Source of the DNA: Halomonas sp. JB37
Lineage (GTDB): Bacteria > Pseudomonadota > Gammaproteobacteria > Pseudomonadales > Halomonadaceae
Length of the DNA stretch: 64,000 bases
Direction: 5' to 3'
NCBI RefSeq assembly: GCF_002332255.1
Contig: NZ_NRGW01000001.1
Span: forward strand, 3,038,001 to 3,102,000
The translations under genes were made by a program, and so were the position numbers. Shown here one piece after another: positions 53,756 to 63,880 of this stretch (the first letter of the stretch is position 1; each line of letters begins with the position of its first letter). A model generated the notes under the pieces. It was not told the origin of the DNA, ran no database searches, and was given only the letters and a program-made list of their open reading frames with translations.

Positions 53756-55090
53756 ATGGATCTGTTTAATAGCGCCCACGCCGCGCCTGCCGAGGATGCT
53801 CCGCTGGCCTTTCGTATGCGTCCACGTCATTTGGATGATTACGTTGGCCAGCCAGCGCTGGTAGGGCCAGGCAAACCCTTACGCCGCATGGCGGAGTCAG
53901 GCATAGTGCGCTCGATGATTCTCTGGGGCCCGCCAGGCGTTGGCAAAACGACGCTTGCTGAACTGTTGGCCAGAGCCTCCCAAGCCCATCTTGAGCATCT
54001 CAGCGCGGTAATGGCGGGAGTCAAAGAGATTCGTGCGGTCGTTGATCGCGCCCAGCAAATGTCTTCGACGGTAATTCTTTTTTTAGATGAGATTCATCGT
54101 CTCAACAAGAGCCAACAAGACGCCCTGCTGCCTCACGTCGAGTCGGGCCTGTTGACACTGATTGGTGCGACTACCGAAAACCCATCGTTTGAAGTCAATT
54201 CTGCGCTGCTCTCGCGCGCGCGGGTTTATGTGCTCAAATCACTGACTCAAGAAGAGCTGATCACGGTGATGCACCAGGCGCTTAACGACGCTGAGCGCGG
54301 CCTTGGCAAGCGCACTATTCAGGTCAATGACGATGTTCTCATCGCCCTCGCACACGCAAGCGCCGGTGATGCACGCAGAGCATTGGGACTATTAGAAACG
54401 GCCTGCGATTTCACCCGTCTAGAAGCGGGGGCAGAGGTACTGCACAAAGACGTACTCGCCGATGTCATTGGCCATCAGGCAAGCGCGTTCGATAAGCAGG
54501 GCGACGCCTATTACGACCTGCTGTCAGCGATTCATAAATCGATCCGCTCTTCACGCCCCGATGCCGCACTGCTGTATATGGCGCGCTTCATGCAGGGCGG
54601 CGGCGACCCGCTCGACGTGGTACGCCGGCTGACTGCCATTGCGTCCGAGGATGTCGGCAATGCCGACCCACGCGCCCTGCCGCTCGTGATTGCCGCCTGG
54701 GATGCTTACCTGCGCCTGGGTGATTATGAGGGCCAGCGGGCGATTGCCCATGCGGCGATTCACCTGGCAGTCGCCCCTAAAAGTAACCGCATCGACCGCG
54801 CCTGGAATGAGGCCAAGCAGTATGTGCGCCAACAGCCGCAGGTTGAGGTACCCACGTATTTGCGCAACGCCCCGACCAAGCTGATGGAGCAGCTGGGCCA
54901 TGGTGAAGGATACCGTTACGCGCACAATGAGCCCGACGGCTACCCGGCGGGCACCGCGCACAGCTGCTGGCCCGCAGAGCTGCCTAAAGCAACCTTCTTT
55001 AAACCTAGCTTACTGGGTCAGGAGAAACGTTTTGGCGAGATAATGGCATGGCGTGAAAGCCTTGACCAAGAAGCCGACAAGGCGCCCTAG
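53756..55090 (+). CDS. rarA: replication-associated recombination protein A (MgsA/WRNIP1)
   Basis: RarA is a clamp-loader-like AAA+ ATPase acting at stalled replication forks. The 444-residue product has MRPRHLDDYVGQ, Walker A WGPPGVGKTTL (58-65), Walker B FLDEIHRLNK, sensor GATTENPSFEVNSALLSR and the C-terminal tetramerisation region (HKSIRSSRPDAALLYMARF). The stop codon lies in the centre of a perfect palindrome. In E. coli rarA follows lolA in the same direction; here it is convergent to lolA. Confidence 0.96.
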   Translation: MDLFNSAHAAPAEDAPLAFRMRPRHLDDYVGQPALVGPGKPLRRMAESGIVRSMILWGPPGVGKTTLAELLARASQAHLEHLSAVMAGVKEIRAVVDRAQQMSSTVILFLDEIHRLNKSQQDALLPHVESGLLTLIGATTENPSFEVNSALLSRARVYVLKSLTQEELITVMHQALNDAERGLGKRTIQVNDDVLIALAHASAGDARRALGLLETACDFTRLEAGAEVLHKDVLADVIGHQASAFDKQGDAYYDLLSAIHKSIRSSRPDAALLYMARFMQGGGDPLDVVRRLTAIASEDVGNADPRALPLVIAAWDAYLRLGDYEGQRAIAHAAIHLAVAPKSNRIDRAWNEAKQYVRQQPQVEVPTYLRNAPTKLMEQLGHGEGYRYAHNEPDGYPAGTAHSCWPAELPKATFFKPSLLGQEKRFGEIMAWRESLDQEADKAP

Positions 55091-55103
55091 GGCGCCTTGT
55101 CGG
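55074..55103. terminator. 30-bp perfect palindrome over the rarA stop codon
   Basis: Positions 55074-55088 are the exact reverse complement of 55089-55103, with no loop and the TAG stop at 55088-55090 in the middle. In RNA it can fold as a strong hairpin with a small loop. No T-run follows, so it may act as a bidirectional or Rho-aided 3' end. Confidence 0.7.
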
Positions 55104-55113
55104 TGGGATCTAT

Positions 55114-55158
55114 TCTACTGCTAACTCATCTACTACTAACTGGTCTGCTACTAACTTA
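55114..55158. repeat. three imperfect 15-bp tandem copies
   Basis: tctactgctaactca, tctactactaactgg and tctgctactaactta occupy 55114-55158, directly between the rarA palindrome and the lolA stop; the third copy contains the lolA stop codon (55156-55158). Confidence 0.8.
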
Positions 55159-55806
55159 TAGCTCCTCACGAATGACGTCGGTGCCTTCAGGAATATCAAA
55201 GTCGAACTGGCTCCGATCGATATTGCCATTATTGGTGATATCGCTAAAGGTAATCGAGGTGCGCTGCCCGGTGCTATCCATCATCCACAGCTCGGTTAAC
55301 GTATCGGCATCGAACACCATGCTTAGTTCTTCAAACAGCGTATCGGCAGAAATCGGCACGAGGGTAAACACATCGTCGCCGTCGTCCTGCTCGTAAAATA
55401 CTTCATAGCTTTCAGTTAGGTCGCTGACGCTGCCCGATAACAGTAAAGCAGGTGTGTGCGTGACGCGATCATCCATCGCCTGAATCGTCACCTGCTCAAG
55501 GTCAGGATCATACAAATACACATCATCACCGTCTGAAACAACGATCTGAGAGTATGGCGCATCCACTTCCCAACGCAGCAAACCTGGACGAGAAAGCCAC
55601 ATCTCACCGCGCGCGCTCTGCAGGCGGTCACCGCTACCATCTAAAATCTGCTGTTCAAAAGAGGCTTGATAGCTTTCTAGCGGCTCTAGGCGCTCGGTCA
55701 GGCGCTCTGCTGCATCGTCCGCCAATACTGGCGCAGCGAACGTTAAACCCAAGGCGCTAGCCGCAAATGCCAGCGATGAATGTCGTCGTGTTTGGGTATC
55801 GCGCAT
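55156..55806 (-). CDS. lolA: outer membrane lipoprotein carrier protein LolA
   Basis: LolA chaperones lipoproteins across the periplasm from LolCDE to LolB. The 216-residue product has a signal peptide (SSLAFAASALGLTFAAPVLA) and the family's beta-barrel half with LESYQASFEQQILDGSG, LSRPGLLRWEVDAPYSQIVVSDG and a C-terminal SQFDFDIPEGTDVI. It is 162 bp downstream of ftsK, as in E. coli. Confidence 0.95.
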   Translation of the reverse strand: MRDTQTRRHSSLAFAASALGLTFAAPVLADDAAERLTERLEPLESYQASFEQQILDGSGDRLQSARGEMWLSRPGLLRWEVDAPYSQIVVSDGDDVYLYDPDLEQVTIQAMDDRVTHTPALLLSGSVSDLTESYEVFYEQDDGDDVFTLVPISADTLFEELSMVFDADTLTELWMMDSTGQRTSITFSDITNNGNIDRSQFDFDIPEGTDVIREEL

Positions 55807-55968
55807 ATGATCTCCCTAGGCAACCGTTGCCGGATCTTCGTTGCCAAATAATAGTTCGTAAGGCTGACTTAATTGCCCGTGTGTGATTAAGACGTGAAAA
55901 ACGCCGCCGGGTTTCACCAGCGACGCAATTTTCACGCTTATTGCATAATGATGAATAACACCAAACGA

Positions 55969-58900
55969 TTAGTGACCTACCGGCGGCGGTGCGAGAACAT
56001 CGCGTGCACCGTTAGACCCCATCGCCGTTACCACACCTGCGCTTTCCATCGCATCAACCAAACGAGCAGCCCGGTTATAGCCAATTTTAAAGCGACGCTG
56101 AACGGCAGAAATAGATGCCTTGCGCGTTTCGGTAACAAACTGCACGGCCTCATCATAAAGCGCATCCTGCTCCGCATCGTCACCGTCTACGCCATCGGCT
56201 TCAAGGCCAGTTAACGCATCCGCCGTGACGCCGCCCGAGAGAATTTCCTCGATATATTGAGGCGCGCCACGGCGCTTCCAGTCATCCACGACACGGTGCA
56301 CTTCATCATCATCAACGAAGGCACCATGAATGCGATTAGGCGGCCCTGACCCGGCGGGTAAATAAAGCATATCGCCGTGACCCAGCAGGCTTTCAGCACC
56401 GCCCTGGTCAAGAATGGTGCGCGAATCAATTCTTGATGAAACCTGAAAAGCCATCCGTGAGGGAATGTTGGCTTTAATCAGGCCGGTGACCACGTCAACC
56501 GAGGGGCGCTGAGTCGCCAAAATCAAATGGATACCGGCGGCACGCGCTTTTTGCGCAAGCCGTGCAATCAGCTCTTCGACCTTTTTACCGACGATCATAA
56601 ACATATCGGCAAATTCGTCGATCACCACGACGATGTAGGGCAGTTTCTCTAACACAGGATGCGGCTGATGAATCTCCCACGGCTGCGGTTCCCACAGCGG
56701 GTCTGCAACCTGGGCTCCGGCACGTTCAGCTTCATCTAAACGACCGTTAAAGCCGGCGATATTACGCACGCCCATGGCCGCCATAAGCTTATAGCGGCGT
56801 TCCATTTCAGCGACACACCAGCGCAGGCTGTTGGCAGCTTCTTTCATGTCCGTAACGACCGGCGCCAGCAAATGAGGAATGCCGTCATATACCGACAGTT
56901 CGAGCATTTTGGGGTCAACCATGATCAGCTTTAGCTCGCTGGGTTTAGCTTTCAGCAGCATCGAGATCAGCATGGCATTGACACCCACTGACTTACCCGA
57001 GCCTGTGGTACCGGCAACCAGTAAGTGCGGCATCTTGCCAAGGTTAGCGACCACCGGGCTGCCGCCAATATCTTGGCCTAATGCCATTGTCAGCGGCGAG
57101 GTCTCTTGCTGGTAACGGTCTGAGTCAATAACTTCTCGCAGCCGAATCATGGCGCGATTGGGGTTGGGTATTTCAATACCCACCGTCGGGCGCCCCGGTA
57201 TAACCTCGACAACGCGTACGCTTTTCACCATCAGCGAGCGCGCCAAATCTTTGGCAAGGTTACTGATTTTCGACACTTTCACGCCGGCCGCAGGCTTAAT
57301 TTCAAAGCGTGTGATGACCGGCCCCGGCCACGTATCAACGACTTCAGCCTTAACCCCATACTCACGCAGCCGTACTTCAAGCAGCTCCGCCATATCGGTT
57401 AATTGCTCTTCGGTATAGTTGGGCTGGTGAGGCTCTGCTGGCGTGAGCAGCTGGAAACTGGGCACATCGCCCTCTGGCTCGTCCATGGTTTCAAACGCCG
57501 GACGCTGGCTTTGCAAATGCTCCACAGTCCATAGCGTGGGGCCTTCATCCGTCTCCGGCGCACTTTCTTCAGGAGCAAAGGTGGGCTCCCGACGCATAGT
57601 GGAGGGCTGGGGTTGTACAGGCTGTACCGGCGGCACTGCTGACGTAGATGATGCAGGCTGCATAGAGGCAGCGGGCGGTGTGAGCGGCATTGGCGCCTCT
57701 TCCAGCTCATCATCCATATCTTCATCGTCCCAAACAGGCTCAGGCACGACCTCAGCAACACGCTCAAAAGCAGGCGTCCGCTCGGGCACGATGGCAGCAG
57801 CACGCTCAGAGGCGGGCGTGGGTTCTGATACTGACACACGCTGTTCAGGCTCGCTGACAGGCGGCTCCACTGACGCGCGGCTCGGCTCAACTCGCGGAGT
57901 CTCGATTGGCTGCTTTTCGACGGGCGCTTCATCATTCACAAAGTAGCTGGTCGTCGCAGGCATCGATGATGCGTCTTGACGCGACGCCCGCAGCGGGAAG
58001 GCGGCGGCTGTGTTCGAAGGCTCGTCTACTGCTGGCTTATCTATCTCTGGCTCTTCTACTGCTGGCTCATCGACCACAGGTTCAGCGGCTGAAGGCTCAT
58101 CACTATCAGATATCTGGAACGTAGGTTCTGCAGCACGGGGTTTCACAGGCGCGAAGGCATTTTCGCGCGGCGCTTTAGGCGTACTCGGCGGCGTGGCGTC
58201 AGCCATGGGTTCTACAGGCGCTGGAGCACTTGACTGAACAGGCACATGTTTGTTGCTCGATAGAGAAGCCGCTTCCCACGGAATCGAGGTATCGGTGGTA
58301 TTACCGATGGAGGGACTGGCATCAGGTGTCTTATCTGCCGTTGGTTCATACGCGGAGAAGGCACTCGACAAACCCGGCTCGCGCCGCTCACGGCCAGCAG
58401 GTGCTTTTACCGCGGGCCTGGTAGCCACTGTTTCTACCTCGGCAGGCGGTGGTGTCTCTGTACGCGCTTGAGGCTTGGGCGCGGGGGCCGGTTTAGCCGC
58501 CGCGCGCTGAGCTGCGCGCATACGCCGCGCCTGTCGACGGGCCGAGAACCAGCCGCCCAAGCGGCAGATTCGCTTACCAAGCTCATCGGCAACCTGCAGC
58601 CATGACATGCCACTAAACAGCGGAAAACCGCTTAAAATCAGCGCTGCGGCAATTAAACCAACGCCACCACTGCCCACCAGCGGTTTCAGTGCAGCCACGA
58701 AGCCTTCACCTAAAATACCGCCTGAGGCGTAGGGCAACATGCTATTAGGATGATAAAAATGCAGCGCTCCCAGCATGGTGGTGCCAAACATCAGCAGGAC
58801 CAAGCCGCCCGCATGCACCGCAATAGCCACCGGGTCGAGTTCAAAGCGTACCTGACGTGAGCGAATCAACCACCAGGCGGCAAAACCAAACATACCCGGC

Positions 58901-59226
58901 CACCACAGCGCACTAGCGCCCAGCAGCGAGTAGAGCACATCGGCTAACCACGCACCGACTTGTCCCATCCAGTTACGAATATCCGTTTCTGGCCCCTGAT
59001 ACGACCAGCCAGGGTCAGACGGCTGATAACTAAACAGTGCTAATAATAAGAAAACACATAGCGCAAGCAGTACTACCACCACGCATTCGCGCACTGAGCC
59101 CTGTAGGCGCAGCCCAAAACGTCGAGCTTTATCTTTCGCGGCATTAACACGCGCAGAAGAAGCTGACGATGGCGTTTGACGCGCGTTACGCTGCGTTCGC
59201 TTGCTTGCTGCTTTATTCACTTTCAA
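55969..59226 (-). CDS. ftsK: DNA translocase FtsK
   Basis: FtsK anchors at the septum and pumps DNA towards dif for chromosome dimer resolution. The 1,085-residue protein has four to five N-terminal transmembrane helices (about residues 45-210), then a roughly 370-residue Pro/Glu/Ala/Ser-rich linker. The RecA-like motor follows, with Walker A GTTGSGKS (about 739-746), Walker [11 protein letters not shown] and a C-terminal gamma winged helix ([23 protein letters not shown]) that reads KOPS. The start is TTG at 59226 or GTG two codons later; GGGAG lies just upstream. The linker has local repeats such as [18 protein letters not shown]. Confidence 0.96.
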   Translation of the reverse strand: MKVNKAASKRTQRNARQTPSSASSARVNAAKDKARRFGLRLQGSVRECVVVVLLALCVFLLLALFSYQPSDPGWSYQGPETDIRNWMGQVGAWLADVLYSLLGASALWWPGMFGFAAWWLIRSRQVRFELDPVAIAVHAGGLVLLMFGTTMLGALHFYHPNSMLPYASGGILGEGFVAALKPLVGSGGVGLIAAALILSGFPLFSGMSWLQVADELGKRICRLGGWFSARRQARRMRAAQRAAAKPAPAPKPQARTETPPPAEVETVATRPAVKAPAGRERREPGLSSAFSAYEPTADKTPDASPSIGNTTDTSIPWEAASLSSNKHVPVQSSAPAPVEPMADATPPSTPKAPRENAFAPVKPRAAEPTFQISDSDEPSAAEPVVDEPAVEEPEIDKPAVDEPSNTAAAFPLRASRQDASSMPATTSYFVNDEAPVEKQPIETPRVEPSRASVEPPVSEPEQRVSVSEPTPASERAAAIVPERTPAFERVAEVVPEPVWDDEDMDDELEEAPMPLTPPAASMQPASSTSAVPPVQPVQPQPSTMRREPTFAPEESAPETDEGPTLWTVEHLQSQRPAFETMDEPEGDVPSFQLLTPAEPHQPNYTEEQLTDMAELLEVRLREYGVKAEVVDTWPGPVITRFEIKPAAGVKVSKISNLAKDLARSLMVKSVRVVEVIPGRPTVGIEIPNPNRAMIRLREVIDSDRYQQETSPLTMALGQDIGGSPVVANLGKMPHLLVAGTTGSGKSVGVNAMLISMLLKAKPSELKLIMVDPKMLELSVYDGIPHLLAPVVTDMKEAANSLRWCVAEMERRYKLMAAMGVRNIAGFNGRLDEAERAGAQVADPLWEPQPWEIHQPHPVLEKLPYIVVVIDEFADMFMIVGKKVEELIARLAQKARAAGIHLILATQRPSVDVVTGLIKANIPSRMAFQVSSRIDSRTILDQGGAESLLGHGDMLYLPAGSGPPNRIHGAFVDDDEVHRVVDDWKRRGAPQYIEEILSGGVTADALTGLEADGVDGDDAEQDALYDEAVQFVTETRKASISAVQRRFKIGYNRAARLVDAMESAGVVTAMGSNGARDVLAPPPVGH

Positions 59227-59405
59227 GCGACTCTCCCTTTACACCTCAATGGCGTCTTTAATCCACTTGCGAGTTTGCATCATACCGAGCATCCTTCCCC
59301 CGTCACAGAGGTGCTAGCTATGCGACCAGTAAAAACTAAGCGATCAGTCAAACTAAGCGCCCAGTACAAATACGCCGCTCAAGCGCGTTGTAACAGGAGC
59401 AAGCA

Positions 59406-60155
59406 ATGCTACCCTGGCTTTCCTCGCCACTTCCTACATTTCCATCTACTGATACAGCGTTGGACTCCCCCAACGGCCTGCTGGCGGCCGGGGGTGAACT
59501 CTCCCCTGCTTGGCTCATAGAAGCCTATCGACGCGGCATTTTTCCGTGGTTCAGCGACGACGATCCTATTCTATGGTGGAGCCCAGACCCGCGCATGATA
59601 CTCCTACCGGAGCAATTTAAGCAGCGCCGAAGTCTTACTAAACGATTACGCCATGGTGGCTTTCATGTCACCGTGGATCAACACTTTGAGCAAGTTATTC
59701 AAGCCTGCGCGGCCCCACGCGATGAAGAGGCCGGCACTTGGATCACGGACGAAATGCGCGACGCCTATAACTTGCTTCATTTTCAAGGCATTGCACATAG
59801 CATTGAAGTCCATCAAGACGAAAAACTCGTCGGTGGCCTATACGGCATTGCTATGGGCCCCGTCTTTTTTGGCGAGTCGATGTTTTCCCGCGCCCCCGAT
59901 GCCTCAAAAGTGGCTCTGGCACATTTGGCTAAAGCGATGCGCGACCACGGCGGACGCCTAATCGATTGCCAAATGCACACACCCCACTTGGCAAGCCTGG
60001 GCGCTATTACAGTCGCTCGCGCGTCATTCATCAACTATCTTAAAAACTGGCTGCCCGATGACGCGTTTACGCAAGCATCATCCTCCGCTGAAGCACCGAT
60101 AGTTCCATCGTCACCTTGGCTTCACGCACTTGGCGCCGAGAATAACGCATATTGA
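59406..60155 (+). CDS. aat: leucyl/phenylalanyl-tRNA-protein transferase
   Basis: Aat adds Leu or Phe to proteins with N-terminal Arg or Lys, making them N-degron substrates for ClpS/ClpAP. The 249-residue product has [63 protein letters not shown] and [14 protein letters not shown], all family motifs. AGGAG lies before the ATG. Followed by bpt after 47 bp. Confidence 0.97.
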   Translation: MLPWLSSPLPTFPSTDTALDSPNGLLAAGGELSPAWLIEAYRRGIFPWFSDDDPILWWSPDPRMILLPEQFKQRRSLTKRLRHGGFHVTVDQHFEQVIQACAAPRDEEAGTWITDEMRDAYNLLHFQGIAHSIEVHQDEKLVGGLYGIAMGPVFFGESMFSRAPDASKVALAHLAKAMRDHGGRLIDCQMHTPHLASLGAITVARASFINYLKNWLPDDAFTQASSSAEAPIVPSSPWLHALGAENNAY

Positions 60156-60202
60156 CGAACTCATACTGTTTCAACGATTTATTTTCGAAAAGGAGGCAAA
60201 CC

Positions 60203-60937
60203 GTGAGCAGTAACACTCCGCCCCGCCCGGTGCGGGATTTGCGCTTCTTCCTTACCGTGCCTCATGCCTGTAGCTACCTACCGGGCAAAGAAGCGACCAC
60301 GCTATTTCTCGACCCGCAGGAGTCACCGGTACCGGGTGTATATGACTCGCTGGCGCTGCTAGGTTTTCGGCGCAGCGGGCGCCACCTCTACCGCCCCCAC
60401 TGCGAAGGATGTAACGCATGTCGCTCGGTGCGCATTCCCATTGAGCAGTTTGCCGCCAATCGCACTCAGCGCAAGATCTGGCATCGCAATGCCGACATTA
60501 GCGTGCGCGTGGCACCGGCCCGCTATTCGGCTCAACATTACACGCTTTACGCTGACTACATTCGTCAGCGCCACGCTGACGGCGATATGTATCCGCCCAG
60601 TCGTGAGCAGTACCGCACCTTTTTAACGCTTGAGGAGCCCTACGCCCATCTTATGGAGATGTATCTGGGCAACGAGCTGGTCGGCGTGGCGGCATTTGAT
60701 CAGTTAGAGCACGGCCTCTCAGCGATTTATACCTTCTTTGCCGTTAGCGATACGCTAGACAAGCGCTCGCTGGGAACATTCGCTATTCTTCAGCTAATTG
60801 AACTCAGCCGAGAAAAAGCGCTGCCGCACCTGTATTTAGGGTATTGGATCGAAGAGTGCCGTAAGATGCGCTACAAGCAGGCTTTTGCACCGCTAGAAAT
60901 GCTCGACGGGCGCCATTGGCGACAGTTAATTCGTTAA
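60203..60937 (+). CDS. bpt: aspartate/glutamate leucyltransferase (Bpt)
   Basis: Bpt adds Leu to N-terminal Asp or Glu, feeding the same ClpS/ClpAP pathway as Aat. The 244-residue product shows HACSYLPGKEATTLFLDP (Cys23), the cysteine cluster CEGCNACRS (Cys67, Cys70, Cys73) and a GNAT-like C-terminal half (LYLGYWIEECRKMRYK). I chose the GTG at 60203 because GGAGG is 6 bp before it; the ATG at 60152 overlaps aat and has no such site. Confidence 0.95.
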   Translation: MSSNTPPRPVRDLRFFLTVPHACSYLPGKEATTLFLDPQESPVPGVYDSLALLGFRRSGRHLYRPHCEGCNACRSVRIPIEQFAANRTQRKIWHRNADISVRVAPARYSAQHYTLYADYIRQRHADGDMYPPSREQYRTFLTLEEPYAHLMEMYLGNELVGVAAFDQLEHGLSAIYTFFAVSDTLDKRSLGTFAILQLIELSREKALPHLYLGYWIEECRKMRYKQAFAPLEMLDGRHWRQLIR

Positions 60938-60992
60938 ACACGTCAGCTTTTTTGCCTTGGCGGCGGGCTTGCGGCACAATATAGCGCTGATT

Positions 60993-61020
60993 CTTGAGTG
61001 CTCACACAGAAGCACTCAAG
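60993..61020. other. 10-bp perfect inverted repeat between bpt and infA
   Basis: CTTGAGTGCT (60993-61002) and AGCACTCAAG (61011-61020) flank an 8-nt spacer. No T-run follows. It could end the aat-bpt transcript or be an operator upstream of infA. Confidence 0.5.
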
Positions 61021-61098
61021 TGCTGATGTATTGTTACCTGATTAATTCGTACATGAAGAACCTGTACATTACTAACTCATAAGTGGGGAAATGCCTAT

Positions 61099-61317
61099 AT
61101 GGCACGCGAAGATCATATTGAAATGGAAGGCGTTATCGTCGATACCCTTCCGAACACCATGTTTCGTGTTGAGCTGGAAAACGGTCACGTTGTTACTGCT
61201 CACATCTCTGGAAAAATGCGCAAAAACTACATCCGCATTTTGACCGGCGATAAAGTAAAAGTAGAGCTAACGCCTTACGATCTCTCCAAAGGCCGTATCG
61301 TTTACCGTTCGCGCTAA
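61099..61317 (+). CDS. infA: translation initiation factor IF-1
   Basis: IF-1 is an S1/OB-fold protein that occupies the ribosomal A site during initiation. The 72-residue product is the expected length and matches throughout ([30 protein letters not shown], ending GRIVYRSR, shown in key parts). Located between bpt and clpA as in most Gammaproteobacteria. Confidence 0.98.
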   Translation: MAREDHIEMEGVIVDTLPNTMFRVELENGHVVTAHISGKMRKNYIRILTGDKVKVELTPYDLSKGRIVYRSR

Positions 61318-61392
61318 GTCGCTGTCGCTAGCGTTTGATAGCTGACCGCGTTCGGCGGTAACGATTCCTGCGCCGTTCACTGTAAACGACAA

Positions 61393-61425
61393 CGCCCCGT
61401 CAGTGACAGGGCGCTGTGCTTTTAC
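61393..61425. terminator. hairpin between infA and clpA
   Basis: CGCCCCGTCA (61393-61402) pairs with TGACAGGGCG (61404-61413) apart from one C-A mismatch, with a tight loop. A short T-run comes about 7 bp later on the plus strand. Confidence 0.55.
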
Positions 61426-61467
61426 GCATACACATTGATGATTGGCTAGGCGGACTTAGCGCCCTTT

Positions 61468-63741
61468 TCAGGGCGCATCAGCCATTTCAATCTCGGTGGA
61501 AATATGCAATTCGCCATCTTCCAAGCTGACGTGAACAATTCCGCCGCTCTCTGCCAACTCGCCAAACAGAATCATCTCGGCTAATGGTTTCTTCAGCTTC
61601 TCTTGAATGAGACGCGCCATCGGGCGTGCGCCCATATCAGGATCGTAGCCTTTATCCGCCAACCAATCCCTCGCCGTGTCGTCCACATCCATCTGCACGC
61701 GCTTCTCATCCAACTGTGCCTGCAGTTCGATCAAGAACTTATCGACCACGTTACGCACCACGGAAACGGGCAGCGCATGGAACTGGATAATGCCATCTAA
61801 ACGATTGCGGAACTCGGGAGAGAACGTGCGCCGAATAACTTCCATGGCATCGGTCGAGTGATCCTGATGCTGGAAACCAATCGAACGACGTGAGGCCTGC
61901 TCGGCCCCTGCGTTAGACGTCATGATCAGAATAACGTGGCGGAAGTCAGCCTGGCGTCCGTTGTTATCGGTCAAGCGGCCATGATCCATAACCTGCAGCA
62001 ACAGATTAAAGACTTCCGGGTGCGCTTTCTCAATCTCATCTAACAGCAGTACGCAGTGCGGCTGCTTGGTCACGGCTTCGGTTAACAAACCGCCTTGGTC
62101 ATAGCCCACATAACCAGGAGGCGCACCAATCAACCGCGATACGGTATGGCGCTCCATGTACTCGGACATATCAAAGCGCACCAGCTCAATGCCCATAATA
62201 TGTGCAAGCTGTTTGGCCACTTCGGTTTTACCAACGCCTGTCGGCCCTGCAAACAGGAAGCTACCCACGGGCTTGTCAGGTGATTTTAAACCGGCTCGCG
62301 AGAGCTTAATGGCCGCAGAAAGGCTATCAATCGCCTCATCCTGGCCGAAAACCAACATTTTCAAATCACGATCCAGCTTTTCAAGCTGCTTGCGGTCTGA
62401 GCTTGAAACACTCTTCGGCGGAATGCGTGCAATTGAAGCAACCACGGCTTCCACTTGCTCAACGTCGATCGTTTTAGCACGCACTTCTGGCGGCAGCAGC
62501 CGCTGATGAGCACCCGCCTCATCAATAACATCAATCGCTTTATCAGGCAGGTAGCGATCGTTGATATAGCGGTCTGCCAGGCGCGCCGCACTTTCCAGCG
62601 CCGCGTCGGTGTACTTCAATTCATGGTGTTCTTCAAAGCGCGACCGTAGCCCTTTAAGGATTTTGATAGTGTCATCTACCGATGGCGCCATTACATCCAC
62701 TTTTTGGAAGCGCCGCGCCAGAGCACGATCTTTCTCAAAGATGCCGCGGAATTCTTGGAACGTCGTCGAGCCAATGCAGCGCAGCTCGCCGGAAGAAAGC
62801 AGCGGCTTGAGCAGGTTCGATGCATCCATCACACCACCGGAGGCAGCGCCAGCACCGATAACCGTGTGAATCTCATCAATGAACAGCACGGCGTTGGGTT
62901 GCTTGCGAAGCTCGCTCAGCAGACTTTTGAGACGTTTCTCAAAATCGCCGCGGTATTTGGTGCCCGCGAGCAGAGCGCCCATGTCCAATGAGTAAACAAC
63001 CGCATCGGCAATAACATCGGGCACGTCTTCTTCAACGATACGCTTCGCCAAGCCTTCTGCGATCGCCGTTTTCCCCACGCCCGCCTCGCCTACCAGCAGC
63101 GGGTTATTCTTACGCCGGCGCGCCAAAATCTGCACGACGCGCTCAAGCTCATGGTCACGACCAATCAGCGGGTCAATTTTGCCTAGCCGCGCCTGTTCGT
63201 TAAGGTTGGTGGCATAGCCATGGAGTGGGTGTGACGCACCTTCGCTACCGCCCTCTTCCACATCATCGTTTTCCGAAGAAGGAGAAGGCGAAGGGCCGTG
63301 GCCAGCAACTTTTGAAATTCCGTGCGCGATGTAATTCACCGCATCGACACGAGCAACGCTTTGCTGCTTAAGGAAGTATACCGCCTGACTTTCTTGCTCA
63401 GAGAAGATCGCTACCAGCACATTAGCGCCAGTCACTTCGCTTTTACCAGATGACTGAACATGAAAAACGGAGCGCTGTAAAACACGTTGGAAACCGAGCG
63501 TAGGCTGGGTTTCGCGATCACCCTGCCCTTCAGGAATAAGCGGCGTGGTCGAGTTGATAAAATCCTGCAGATCGGAGCGCAGCTTGTCGAGATTAGCTCC
63601 GCAAGCCTTCAGTACGTCAACCGCGGAGGCATTATCCAGCAACGCGAGCAGCAGGTGCTCAACGGTCATAAACTCATGGCGTTTAGAGCGCGCCACGGTA
63701 AAGGCCGTGTTCAGGGTCATTTCAAGTTCTTTGCTCAGCAT
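61468..63741 (-). CDS. clpA: ATP-dependent Clp protease ATP-binding subunit ClpA
   Basis: ClpA is the AAA+ unfoldase that feeds ClpP and, through ClpS, degrades N-degron proteins. The 757-residue product has the N-domain repeats ([28 protein letters not shown]), a first AAA+ module (Walker A GEAGVGKT, 218-225; FIDEIHT), and a second AAA+ module ([22 protein letters not shown]) with the C-terminal D2 region. GGGGA precedes the ATG. clpS is immediately upstream, as in E. coli. Confidence 0.97.
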   Translation of the reverse strand: MLSKELEMTLNTAFTVARSKRHEFMTVEHLLLALLDNASAVDVLKACGANLDKLRSDLQDFINSTTPLIPEGQGDRETQPTLGFQRVLQRSVFHVQSSGKSEVTGANVLVAIFSEQESQAVYFLKQQSVARVDAVNYIAHGISKVAGHGPSPSPSSENDDVEEGGSEGASHPLHGYATNLNEQARLGKIDPLIGRDHELERVVQILARRRKNNPLLVGEAGVGKTAIAEGLAKRIVEEDVPDVIADAVVYSLDMGALLAGTKYRGDFEKRLKSLLSELRKQPNAVLFIDEIHTVIGAGAASGGVMDASNLLKPLLSSGELRCIGSTTFQEFRGIFEKDRALARRFQKVDVMAPSVDDTIKILKGLRSRFEEHHELKYTDAALESAARLADRYINDRYLPDKAIDVIDEAGAHQRLLPPEVRAKTIDVEQVEAVVASIARIPPKSVSSSDRKQLEKLDRDLKMLVFGQDEAIDSLSAAIKLSRAGLKSPDKPVGSFLFAGPTGVGKTEVAKQLAHIMGIELVRFDMSEYMERHTVSRLIGAPPGYVGYDQGGLLTEAVTKQPHCVLLLDEIEKAHPEVFNLLLQVMDHGRLTDNNGRQADFRHVILIMTSNAGAEQASRRSIGFQHQDHSTDAMEVIRRTFSPEFRNRLDGIIQFHALPVSVVRNVVDKFLIELQAQLDEKRVQMDVDDTARDWLADKGYDPDMGARPMARLIQEKLKKPLAEMILFGELAESGGIVHVSLEDGELHISTEIEMADAP

Positions 63742-63880
63742 GGCAGTCCCCTTTTCGCTACTTCCTAGGGTATGTCGCCACCTAGGGCTTGCGTCGGATC
63801 AGTGTAATCGACCAGTACTCTCAACATCGGGTACAAATGGCACGGTTGCAAGCCTCACCGCCAATTTTTTCTCACGCTTT

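Noticed and set aside
57443..57946. 167-codon Ser/Gly-rich open frame on the plus strand
   Set aside because: It is antisense to the low-complexity FtsK linker, whose repeated Pro/Glu codons keep the other strand open.
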